64,000 nt of DNA from Leptolyngbya ohadii IS1 (GTDB taxonomy: Bacteria > Cyanobacteriota > Cyanobacteriia > Elainellales > Elainellaceae): assembly GCF_002215035.1 (NCBI RefSeq), contig NZ_NKFP01000001.1, forward strand, positions 238,501 to 302,500, written 5' to 3'. The notes below the pieces were generated by a model. It was not told where the DNA came from. It worked only from the letters and a program-made list of their open reading frames with translations, and did no database searches. Position numbers and translations under genes: made by a program. This document shows positions 26,183 to 34,500 of the stretch, one piece after another; positions within the stretch are counted from its first letter, which is position 1; each line of letters starts with the position of its first letter.

Positions 26183-26962
26183 ATGCTGGTCTCAACCTTT
26201 GAATTACTTGTTAAGCCAATTGCTCCTGCTGGTGCTGGACCTGCGGGTCTGGCTCGGACGGTGGTACAGGGCTACTTCCTGTCGATCGCCAATACCAGTA
26301 ATGTTGCGGCTCCGCTTCAGTTAACCTTTACAGCGACCACGCCAAATCTCAGCGTCGCGAATACGGTTGCGATTCGGGATGTAACGGGCGGTAACGTGAT
26401 TGGTGACTTGGTTCCGACCGCAGATCCCAAGCGCCTCACTTACAATATCACCATTCCTGCCCACGATACGGCACTGGTCATTCTACAGCCCGATGTGAGA
26501 TTGCCCGCAGTTTTGGCAGGCATGTTGGAAGTGCGAGGCTATGTGGAGATCAATGCTCTGTCCAGCCCAGTTCCTAACACCTACGAATTGCTGGTCACAC
26601 CGGAACATCGCGGCACTTTCTTCTCCGGCTCAGCCGCCGCTCCCGCTGCCGATATCGATCAACTGGTGTATAGCCTGCCGACTGCATCCGGCAAAGCCCA
26701 GTACAGCCTCACCAGTCCACGGCTGATGATCGATCCCAAAGTGATTAAGGATGTGGTAGACGCGGGAACGCCTAAGGTGATTGAAGTTCCGACGCCTAAG
26801 GTGATTGATACTCCGCCGATCGATCTTCAGAACGTGCAGGCGATGCTGGAGATGATGACTCAGCGAATTAATGGGTTAGAAGCCGCAATTAGTCAGGGAC
26901 AAGCGTTTATCCAGCCCTCTGAGCGTCCGGTTGTAGGCACACCCTCTTCCAATGGGAATTAA
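26183..26962 (+). CDS. Beta-rich protein of unknown function in the ATP-grasp cluster
   Basis: A 259-residue protein with no signal peptide. Residues 1-165 alternate hydrophobic and polar positions as in beta strands, and two similar phrases (STFELLVKPI at the start and NTYELLVTPEHRG near 135) suggest an internally symmetric sandwich. A Pro/Val-rich hinge with a short duplication (TPKVIEVP, TPKVIDTP) leads to a helical C-terminus (MLEMMTQRINGLEAAISQ). GAGG precedes ATG 26183. It is followed after 69 bp by the pre-ATP-grasp protein, so the three genes look cotranscribed. It may be a partner, a carrier or the substrate of the ligase. I do not recognise the family. Confidence 0.6.
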   Translation: MLVSTFELLVKPIAPAGAGPAGLARTVVQGYFLSIANTSNVAAPLQLTFTATTPNLSVANTVAIRDVTGGNVIGDLVPTADPKRLTYNITIPAHDTALVILQPDVRLPAVLAGMLEVRGYVEINALSSPVPNTYELLVTPEHRGTFFSGSAAAPAADIDQLVYSLPTASGKAQYSLTSPRLMIDPKVIKDVVDAGTPKVIEVPTPKVIDTPPIDLQNVQAMLEMMTQRINGLEAAISQGQAFIQPSERPVVGTPSSNGN

Positions 26963-27031
26963 GACGCGATCGCCAGTCGTAATTTGCAAAACTGCTAATC
27001 AAAAAACTGCCAATCAATAGGTTGTTGATTC

Positions 27032-27727
27032 ATGCTGCTAATTATTGCAAGTCGTTATGATGCAGTGGCGCAAACTTTCGTGGATCAGTGGTCCGATCGC
27101 GAGGTTGGGCTACTGACCAGTCAGGATTTATCGGTCAAGGGATGGCGATGGGATACTGCGAATTCCCCAGAAGCCATAGGGGTTGTAGGCGGAAAAACCG
27201 TTGCGGCTCGTCAAATTCGGGGTGTTTTGACCAGACTTCCGGCAGTCACCGAGACAGAACTTCCCCAGATTGTACCGTCCGATCGCGCCTATGTTGCTGC
27301 GGAAATGACTGCGTTTCTGAGCGGTTGGCTCAACAGCCTATCCTGCCCTCTCCTGAACTGTCCTACCGCAACCTGTTTAATGGGCCCAAACTGGTCTGCC
27401 CAGGCTTGGAGGTTAGCCGCAAGTCAGTTAGGCATTCCAGTACAGCCCCTTCATCAAGAAATTCAGTGGGGTCTACCATCCCCGGTTCAAAATGCTCGTG
27501 AGGGGATTGGCGTTACGGTCATTGGCGATCGCACTGTTGGAGATGCCGATCCCCATTTGCACAATCAGGCAAAACAACTGGCTGCGTTTGCCGAGGTTCA
27601 TTTGTTAACTGCTCGCTTTAGCAGCAATACAGCTACCGCGACTCTCGTGGGCGTTGATCTCTGGGCGGACATTGCCAAGCCTACGATCGCCTCTGCTATC
27701 TGGAACTATCTGTCTGGAACTATCTGA
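27032..27727 (+). CDS. Pre-ATP-grasp-like protein without a catalytic domain
   Basis: A 231-residue protein. It starts MLLIIASRYDAVAQTFVDQW and continues with a block around residue 60-140 (RQIRGVLTRLP, then YVAAEMTAFLSGWLNSL and LLNCPTATCLMGPNWS). This layout resembles the N-terminal substrate-side domain of MvdC/MvdD and RimK-type ligases. None of the ATP-binding motifs of an ATP-grasp domain follow, and the chain ends instead with a short alpha/beta region. It may be a leader-binding or scaffold partner for the ligase encoded 14 bp downstream. Assignment is by overall pattern, not by a diagnostic motif. Confidence 0.5.
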   Translation: MLLIIASRYDAVAQTFVDQWSDREVGLLTSQDLSVKGWRWDTANSPEAIGVVGGKTVAARQIRGVLTRLPAVTETELPQIVPSDRAYVAAEMTAFLSGWLNSLSCPLLNCPTATCLMGPNWSAQAWRLAASQLGIPVQPLHQEIQWGLPSPVQNAREGIGVTVIGDRTVGDADPHLHNQAKQLAAFAEVHLLTARFSSNTATATLVGVDLWADIAKPTIASAIWNYLSGTI

Positions 27728-27741
27728 CGGGAGAGCCTTAA

Positions 27742-29859
27742 ATGTCTATCTTGCTTTGGGGACCCGCGACCGATCCACCCCTCCAATCTGTTCATCGCGA
27801 GCTGCTCCAGTTAGGAGTTCCTGTCCTGCTGGCTGATCAGGAACTTGTGGCGCAAACCCGCTTTCAGTGGCACACAGAAAATACAATTCAGGGATTGCTT
27901 GAAGTTGGAACCCAGGTCATTAATCTGGCGGAAGTGAAGGCCGTCTATCTGCGCTCCCATGATGCCAGCCAGCTAGCTGCCGTGACGGCTCAGGGGAAGA
28001 TGATGCAGGGAGGCACTAATCTTACCAGGGATCATGCAACCGCACTCAATCAAGCCGTGCTGGCATGGGCAGACCTGGCTCCTGCTCTGGTGTTAAACCG
28101 TCCTTCGGCAATGACTGCGAACCATTCCAAACCTTATCAGCTTGGGCAAATTCGGCGATCGGGCTTTCGTGTGCCCCAGACGCTGATCACTACTGATCCT
28201 GAAGCAGCAATTGCTTTCTGGCAGCAGCACGGTGAGGTGATCTATAAATCAATCAGCGGCATCCGCAGCCGTGTCTCGCGCTTGAGTAAAGCCCACTGGC
28301 AGCGGTTAGATCATATTCACTGGTGTCCTACGCAGTTTCAGGAATACATTCCGGGAAATGACTATCGGGTGCATGTGGTGGGCGATCGGGTCTTTGCCTG
28401 TGAAATTGTTTCTGGAGCAGACGATTACCGCTATGCCGCAAGTCCAGGGGAAGCCCCGGTTCTCCGTCCAGTCGAACTTCCCTCCGATGTGCAGCGGCAA
28501 TGTCAGGCTTTGTCAAGCGATCTGAAGCTTCCCGTTGCAGGCATCGATCTACGGCAAACGCCCGATGGGGAATGGGTCTGCTTTGAGGTCAATCCTTCTC
28601 CTGGATTCACCTACTTTGAGCAGGAAACCGGGCATGGGATCAGCGCTGCGATCGCTCAATTGCTAGCCTCTGAAATGTCGTCTTCTAGGTCGTCTTCTAG
28701 GTCGTCTTCTAGCGACAGTGTTCTGGCTCCATCGGCTCAACTGACTGTTCCTGAAATCGAGCAATCGGTTTCATCGGCTCAATTAACCGCTCCTGAAATT
28801 GATTCGTCGGCTCCGCTGTCCCCTTCTTCCTATCCTTCTTCTTCCTATCCCGTTTCCTCCTATCCCCCTGCTATGCCAGCTTCTATCCATCCTCCCCTAA
28901 AGTTTCAGCCCTTATCCCATAGCTGGGTTGCCCTTCACCCTCGTCCCAGGGGAGTTGTGCAGTTTATCGGCGGTGCTTTCTTTGGAACATTTCCAACGCT
29001 GTTTTACCGCCACTTTTTGAGAGAGCTATACGAGCAGGGCTTTACGATCGTGGCGTTTCCTTTTCGCTTTAGCTTCCGGCACTGGTCAATGGCAGGCAGT
29101 TTGTTTAATGAGCAATCCCGCTTGCGATCGCTGCTTACCCAGGAAGCCAGACGACTGAACTACGAAGCAGAAATTTATGAGGATGCTCAGCAATATAGCT
29201 GGATTGGTCATAGCCTGGGCTGCAAGTATATTGCGCTGCTAGAGCTTCTCAGCGATCCAGAATGGAAAACACTGCTGCAAACCACGCTCGGAGCCGAAGT
29301 ACAGGAGCAAATTGAGCGATCGCTCGGTGCTTTTGGGCAGGGTATTTCGATTAAAGGACAGCCTTCCCTGCTCCTCGCCCCTGCCATTAGCGATACCAAA
29401 AGTGCAATTCCTCTGCCCTGGCTGGCAGCCCAACTGGACAACCTGAAGCTGGGAGTGCTGCCAACTCGCCAACAAACTCAATCCCTGATCCAAAAAAGCC
29501 AGCTCTTTAATCTAACGGCATTAATCTCCTTTGAATGCGATCGCGTCGCAGGAAGCCAGACTAATCCCGATCTGAGCAAGAAATATGGCAACTGCAACGA
29601 TGTGATCTGGTTCGTTGAGCAACTGCGGCAAAAGCGATTTTCTGTACTTACGGAAGAGTTTCCAGGCAAGCATTTAGAGCCGCTCGGATTTTCCTTCAAA
29701 AATTTTACCTGGAACCCCTTTGGACACCAGAAGGTTCGCTTAAAGCAGCGTTTTCTGGAACAGGCAACTTATGGCTTTCTCAAGGATCTCTACGAAAGAG
29801 CAGGCACCCGAACCGACTCAAGCGACAGACTAACGTTAGAGGCTAAAGTGACAGACTAA
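27742..29859 (+). CDS. ATP-grasp ligase fused to DUF1350 alpha/beta hydrolase
   Basis: A 705-residue protein of two parts. Residues 1-310 form an ATP-grasp enzyme close to the MvdD/RimK type: VLNRPSAMTANHSKPYQL, ATP lysine K169 in VIYKSISG, TQFQEYIPGNDYRVHVVGDR and the metal site D269 with E282/N284 in CFEVNPSPGF. Residues 312-385 are a Ser/Pro-rich linker with DNA repeats. Residues about 386-690 match DUF1350: VVQFIGGAFFGTFPTLFYRHFL, nucleophile-like Ser491 in WIGHSLGCKYIALLE and EFPGKHLEP. ATP-grasp enzymes of this group join carboxylates to hydroxyl or amino groups on peptides. The hydrolase part may release or transfer an ester. The fusion is, to my knowledge, unusual. Confidence 0.8.
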   Translation: MSILLWGPATDPPLQSVHRELLQLGVPVLLADQELVAQTRFQWHTENTIQGLLEVGTQVINLAEVKAVYLRSHDASQLAAVTAQGKMMQGGTNLTRDHATALNQAVLAWADLAPALVLNRPSAMTANHSKPYQLGQIRRSGFRVPQTLITTDPEAAIAFWQQHGEVIYKSISGIRSRVSRLSKAHWQRLDHIHWCPTQFQEYIPGNDYRVHVVGDRVFACEIVSGADDYRYAASPGEAPVLRPVELPSDVQRQCQALSSDLKLPVAGIDLRQTPDGEWVCFEVNPSPGFTYFEQETGHGISAAIAQLLASEMSSSRSSSRSSSSDSVLAPSAQLTVPEIEQSVSSAQLTAPEIDSSAPLSPSSYPSSSYPVSSYPPAMPASIHPPLKFQPLSHSWVALHPRPRGVVQFIGGAFFGTFPTLFYRHFLRELYEQGFTIVAFPFRFSFRHWSMAGSLFNEQSRLRSLLTQEARRLNYEAEIYEDAQQYSWIGHSLGCKYIALLELLSDPEWKTLLQTTLGAEVQEQIERSLGAFGQGISIKGQPSLLLAPAISDTKSAIPLPWLAAQLDNLKLGVLPTRQQTQSLIQKSQLFNLTALISFECDRVAGSQTNPDLSKKYGNCNDVIWFVEQLRQKRFSVLTEEFPGKHLEPLGFSFKNFTWNPFGHQKVRLKQRFLEQATYGFLKDLYERAGTRTDSSDRLTLEAKVTD
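28678..28713 (+). repeat. 12-bp tandem repeat inside the linker of the fusion gene
   Basis: TCGTCTTCTAGG is repeated three times in frame, encoding SSSR units in the linker between the ATP-grasp and DUF1350 parts. Further Ser/Pro/Tyr-rich near-repeats follow up to about 28870. Confidence 0.9.
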
Positions 29860-29885
29860 TAGGGCAGACTCAAGTGAGAGACTAA
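29822..29885. repeat. 26-bp degenerate tandem repeat across the stop codon
   Basis: Units start at 29822 (GCGACAGACTAACG), 29848 (GTGACAGACTAATAG) and 29874 (GTGAGAGACTAATG). The second unit contains the TAA stop of the fusion gene, so the repeat extends coding sequence into the spacer. Confidence 0.8.
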
Positions 29886-29954
29886 TGTGACCCAGCGCAT
29901 CGGGTTTCAGTTCCGGCTCTGGTAAACTGATGGTCTTGAAGGCTATTCAAAACA

Positions 29955-31160
29955 GTGACTCGCATGACTGCCCCTCTAAGCTGGACGGAACTCGAAGCCC
30001 TGACTCACTTTGAACTTGATCCGGTCAACGGTCCCACCAATGCTCAGGCTCGGCTGCGGTTGTTTGGTCGCCCCGAATCCGACGTGCGGGTCACGCTGTT
30101 TCGCGATAACCATGCCTGGTGCCCCTACTGTCAGAAGGTCTGGCTCTGGCTGGAAGAAAAGCAGATCCCGTACCGCATCGAAAAAGTGACGATGTTTTGT
30201 TACGGCGAGAAAGAGAGCTGGTACAAGCGCAAAGTACCGTCTGGGATGTTACCTGCCCTGGAGCTGAATGGACACCTGATTACCGAAAGCGATGTTATCC
30301 TTCTGGCACTGGAGCGTGCCTTTGGTCCTTTGACTCAGAGCATGGAAGATCCGCGAGTTCTCCCCCTGCGGCGACTGGAGCGACTGCTCTTTCAAGCCTG
30401 GTGTAGCTGGCTTTGCTATCCATCCAGGTCGTCTAAGCAGGAGCAATATAGTCGGGAGCAGTTTACAGGGGTCATGGATAAGGTCGAGTCTGCCCTGGCA
30501 AGTACACCGGGTTCCTATTTCCTGGAGGAGTTTGGCACGGCGGATGTGGTCTTTACCCCCTACGTTGAGCGGATGAACGCCAGCCTGTACTACTACAAGG
30601 GCTACTCGATGCGGGAATCCAACCCTCGTTTTGCTGCCTGGTTTAATGCGATGGAAAGTCGATCGACCTATCGTGGAACGCAAAGTGACTTTCATACCCA
30701 CGTCCACGATTTGCCGCCACAGATGGGAGGCTGCTGGGAAAACGGTGAGCCGCAAATGCTAATTAACAAGCATCGCGTCGATCACGGTTCCTGGTTCGGT
30801 TTGCCCGATGTCGCTTACCCAGAACCAGAGAACTCCCGCGAGGAAGCCCTCTATCGAGTCATCAAGCACCGTACTAATATTATTCGCGCCAACCCTGCCG
30901 ATGATACGTTGTTTGATCAGGCTTTACGCTGTGCCCTAACACTGATGATGACGGGTGAACCTGCCGTTCCGCCTGCTGGATCAGATTCCGCACTGCGCTA
31001 TTTACGCGATCGAGTGAACGTACCGCGCGATATGTCCATTTATGCCGCCAAACACCTGCGCCAGGCTCTCGAAGCAACGGCTGCTCTGGTCGGAGACGGA
31101 CAGGGAACCCCAATCCCGCTCAAGCATCGACGCGATCAAAATCCAGCTCTGTTTGCTTGA
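29955..31160 (+). CDS. Glutathione S-transferase-like protein with CPYC motif
   Basis: A 401-residue protein. A thioredoxin-fold N-terminal domain carries [17 protein letters not shown] (about 53-69) and the cis-Pro plus ESD glutathione-binding blocks [14 protein letters not shown] and [13 protein letters not shown]. An all-helical C-terminal domain follows (about 130-250) with a family-specific tail of about 150 residues. The CPYC motif places it with thiol-active omega-like GSTs rather than Ser/Tyr types. The start is GTG 29955, with GAAGG 12 bases before. ATG 29964 is possible. It follows the ATP-grasp fusion gene by 95 bp on the same strand. A role in the same pathway is not shown. Confidence 0.85.
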   Translation: MTRMTAPLSWTELEALTHFELDPVNGPTNAQARLRLFGRPESDVRVTLFRDNHAWCPYCQKVWLWLEEKQIPYRIEKVTMFCYGEKESWYKRKVPSGMLPALELNGHLITESDVILLALERAFGPLTQSMEDPRVLPLRRLERLLFQAWCSWLCYPSRSSKQEQYSREQFTGVMDKVESALASTPGSYFLEEFGTADVVFTPYVERMNASLYYYKGYSMRESNPRFAAWFNAMESRSTYRGTQSDFHTHVHDLPPQMGGCWENGEPQMLINKHRVDHGSWFGLPDVAYPEPENSREEALYRVIKHRTNIIRANPADDTLFDQALRCALTLMMTGEPAVPPAGSDSALRYLRDRVNVPRDMSIYAAKHLRQALEATAALVGDGQGTPIPLKHRRDQNPALFA

Positions 31161-31171
31161 TAGTTGAACGT

Positions 31172-31345
31172 GGCTTTGTTGCATGAAGAGGGCTTGCGGA
31201 AGGTAGTGTATCGGTTAACTGGACGGCAAGTGCTGCACTTAACCGGATGATTAGGATCGCTAAACTCGATAGTTACAAGATTGAAGCTTGATGCCAAGAT
31301 GTCCTCAAGACAAGTCTGTCCTTTTTTTAATCATGCAACAAAGCC
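31172..31345 (+). mobile_element. Internally deleted IS903-group relic (MITE-like)
   Basis: A 174-bp element bounded by GGCTTTGTTGCATGA (31172-31186) and its exact inverse TCATGCAACAAAGCC (31331-31345). The left end continues with sequence related to the 5' end of the element at 16.2 kb. The right part encodes CAALNRMIRIAKLDSY.IEA, a diverged version of the C-terminus of that transposase, and its stop. Everything between has been deleted. Flanking 9-mers (GTTGAACGT and ATTGTTATC) do not match, so no target duplication remains. Confidence 0.85.
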
Positions 31346-31518
31346 ATTGTTATCACTCAAAACCATGCTGGAGTTTCTTAAGCAAGCAGTGAATCAACAT
31401 TTCCCTGTTATCACTTCCGCTTACTTCTCTGTATCCCCATAGATTTGCAATCTACCCAACCCGAGAAATGTCGGTTTAAGGGAAATCGTTGAGAATTTCG
31501 CGATCGCCATCGATCAGG

Positions 31519-31553
31519 AAAAAGGTTCAGGAGTGTTGCACCTGAACCCTTTT
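31519..31553 (-). terminator. Intrinsic terminator of the 1865-residue protein gene
   Basis: GGTTCAGG and CCTGAACC form an 8-bp stem around a 9-nt loop. Read on the minus strand, the stem is followed by TTTTT. It lies about 30 bp after the stop of the large leftward gene. Confidence 0.85.
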
Positions 31554-31584
31554 CAATCAACAATTGATGCTTGTGCAATCTAAG

Positions 31585-34500
31585 CTATGCAGGGCTCCAG
31601 CGACCGATTTCGCCACCAAAGAGGCTTGCATAGTAGAGATTACCATCAGGACCAGTTTCCATATCCACAATGTAGGGCAGCGTGTCAAACACCTGGGTCG
31701 CGTTTACCGTCCCATCTGGGTTCAGGAAAGTCATATACACTGTTCCCAATCCTACGTCGCTGTAGAACAGTGCTCCACTGTAAGGAGCCGGGAATGTGTT
31801 TCCAGTGTAGAAATCACCCATGATTAATGCAGTTGTGGGTCTGCCATCAGGGTTCTGACTTGCGGCATGGTTGCGCACTAGGAAAGGACTCACGACAGGT
31901 TGTTCGCTGGTATAAAAGGCTTGAGCTTGGGGCAGTCCACTATAGCCCGCATTTCGGGGAACTCCTTCAAAATAAGGCCAACCCAAATTTCCGCCTCTAG
32001 GAGCAACGTTGAGTTCCTCCCAAGTGTTCCAACCTACATCTGCGAGAACAATGTTGCCAGTGGCTGGTTGCACGGTAAACCGGAAGGAATTCCGTAACCC
32101 AACACTCCAGACCTTGGAACGGTTGCTGTTTGGGTCACCATTGAAGAACGGGTTGTCGGGTAAGCCTTGACCAGTGAGTGGATTAATTCGCAGGAGTTTT
32201 CCAGACAGGTTGTCTATATCCTGAACTCTGACCGACCGGGGATCTGTCCCATTGTATGATGTGCCATCACCGTTGGTAATGTACAATGCACCATCTAATC
32301 CAAACCGCACTTGCCCGATAGAATGGCTTGTACTGTCACCTGCGAGATAATCGCGGATGTTGTTGTTGTTCTCAAAATTGCTATCGGTCGAGGTGTAATC
32401 GTTTCCGACATTGTTTAAATCCCGGTCTTCGATCAACTCTGGAGGCGCAACAATCGTTGAGCCATTAGCAATCCCAGAGGGAAGAATATTGAACGTATTA
32501 GTACTATCGACGTCTGGACGACTGGTGTATTGCCATGTGCTGTTTCGCCCTAGCAGGATGAATTCGCTATTGGGCACAACAGTCGTAAAGTTGGTCGCCG
32601 GATTTGCCGTCACACGGATCAACCGAGATGGGCGGTTTCCTTCACCATCAGGACCAGCGAGTCCTGTATTTCCCTGAGTTTCGGGTGGGTCATAGGTGAA
32701 CAGGAGGTAAACGAAGTCTCGACCCTGATTCTGCCCAAAAAAGGGATCGATCGCTAACCCCAATAGACCCCGATCTGCCACGTTGTTCACTTGCGCGGAG
32801 ATATCGATAAACGGCTGGCTCTGCAAGACTCCGTTGACTACAACGCGCACAACCCCATCTTTCTGAGCAATGTACATCCGCTGACCATCCGGCGACCAGT
32901 CAAAGGTCGTGGGCTGGTTCAATCCACCAATCACCTGCTCACGGACGAAACTACTAGCGTTTGGGGTTGGGATGGTGGAATTCAGTAGAACGCCAACATC
33001 ATTGGTGTGCCAGTTCGCGCTGGCAATGTCCAATCGGCGATCGCCATTGAAGTCACCCAGCGTTAGACTGAAAGGCGTTCTGCCGGTGGTTAATGTGATG
33101 GGTGCGGCATAGGTGCCATTGCTATTACTCAGCAGTACGCTTACGGTGTTCCCACCCGGGTTGTCGAAGTCAGGGTAGTTACCTGCCGTATTCGCAGTGA
33201 GCAGATCCAGACGACCATCACCGTTAATATCTCCGATCGCTACACCCTTGGGTACGCTTCCTGTTGCATAACTCACCGCAGACGCGAAGGTTCCATTCCC
33301 ATTCCCAAACAAGATGCTGACATTGTTGGCAAACTCGTTAGCAGTAGCCAGGTCAACGCGACCGTCACCATTGAGATCCGCAGAACGAATGGAGTGGGGA
33401 CCAGCGCCAACAGTGTAGTTAACAGCACTGGTGAATAGACCAGTACCTGTGTTCAACAAAATGCTAACGTTGGCACTATCACGGTTAGCAACCGCAAGAT
33501 CGGGACGACTATCACCATTGAAATCAGCTAACTGGAGCGAGTGAGGCACATCTCCTACCAGATAGTCAGCGCGGTTGCCGAAGGTACCGTTGCCGTTGTT
33601 GCGCAGGACAGAGACAATTGATCCACCCCATCCGGTGGCTGCAATATCGATATCCCCATCACCATCAATATCGGCTCCGACGGCTTCATGAGCACCAATT
33701 GGTCCTGCATAGCTGACACCAGGGTTAAAGGTTCCATTGCCAGCATTGATCAAGACAGTGACATCATTGGTGATTTGGTTGGCGGTGACTAGATCGAGAC
33801 GACCATCACCATTGAAGTCGTAGGCAAAGACTGACTTCGGTTCGACACCCACGCCGTAACTCATCGGTGAGTCAAAGGTACCATCCCCTCTGCCCAGCAA
33901 CACACTAACGGTGTCACTACCAGCATTAACCACTGCCAAATCTAATCGACCATCACCATTCAGGTCAGCAGTATTGGTTCCATGCGCGTGGACACCCGTG
34001 CTGTATCGTTGCACCGGCAGGAACTGGATGGGTTGGTTGGTTGGTGTTGGGGGAGGGGGAGGAGTGGGACCACCCAAGAGACGCGCATTCGCCCAGTTTG
34101 CGTGGTCAAAGTTCGAACCGTCACCGGCAGTGGTCACGATCAACTCCAGGGTTTGGCGACCCGACACATCCACGTCAACCGTTTGGGTGGTGCTGCTGCC
34201 GGTCATGACACCACTGTTGAACAACTGCACGCCATCCGCCCAGACCTGGAAGACAACAGATCCATTCGCACCTACGTAGTCATCTACTCCAATGTCTGAC
34301 CGGAATCGAGTGTACTGTCCAGCTAAGTTGTAGGTGACTACTGAGTCAGCATGGGTACCAAGACCTTTGGTATAGGTAACGCCATTCAGAGTCAGTGGAG
34401 TACCATCACCAAGCGCCTGTTCGCCATTGCTGCGATCGCGTTCTACATCTCCCCAACCATTGGTAGCAGAGACCCAGTTGAGATCGCTGATAAAGGTAGG

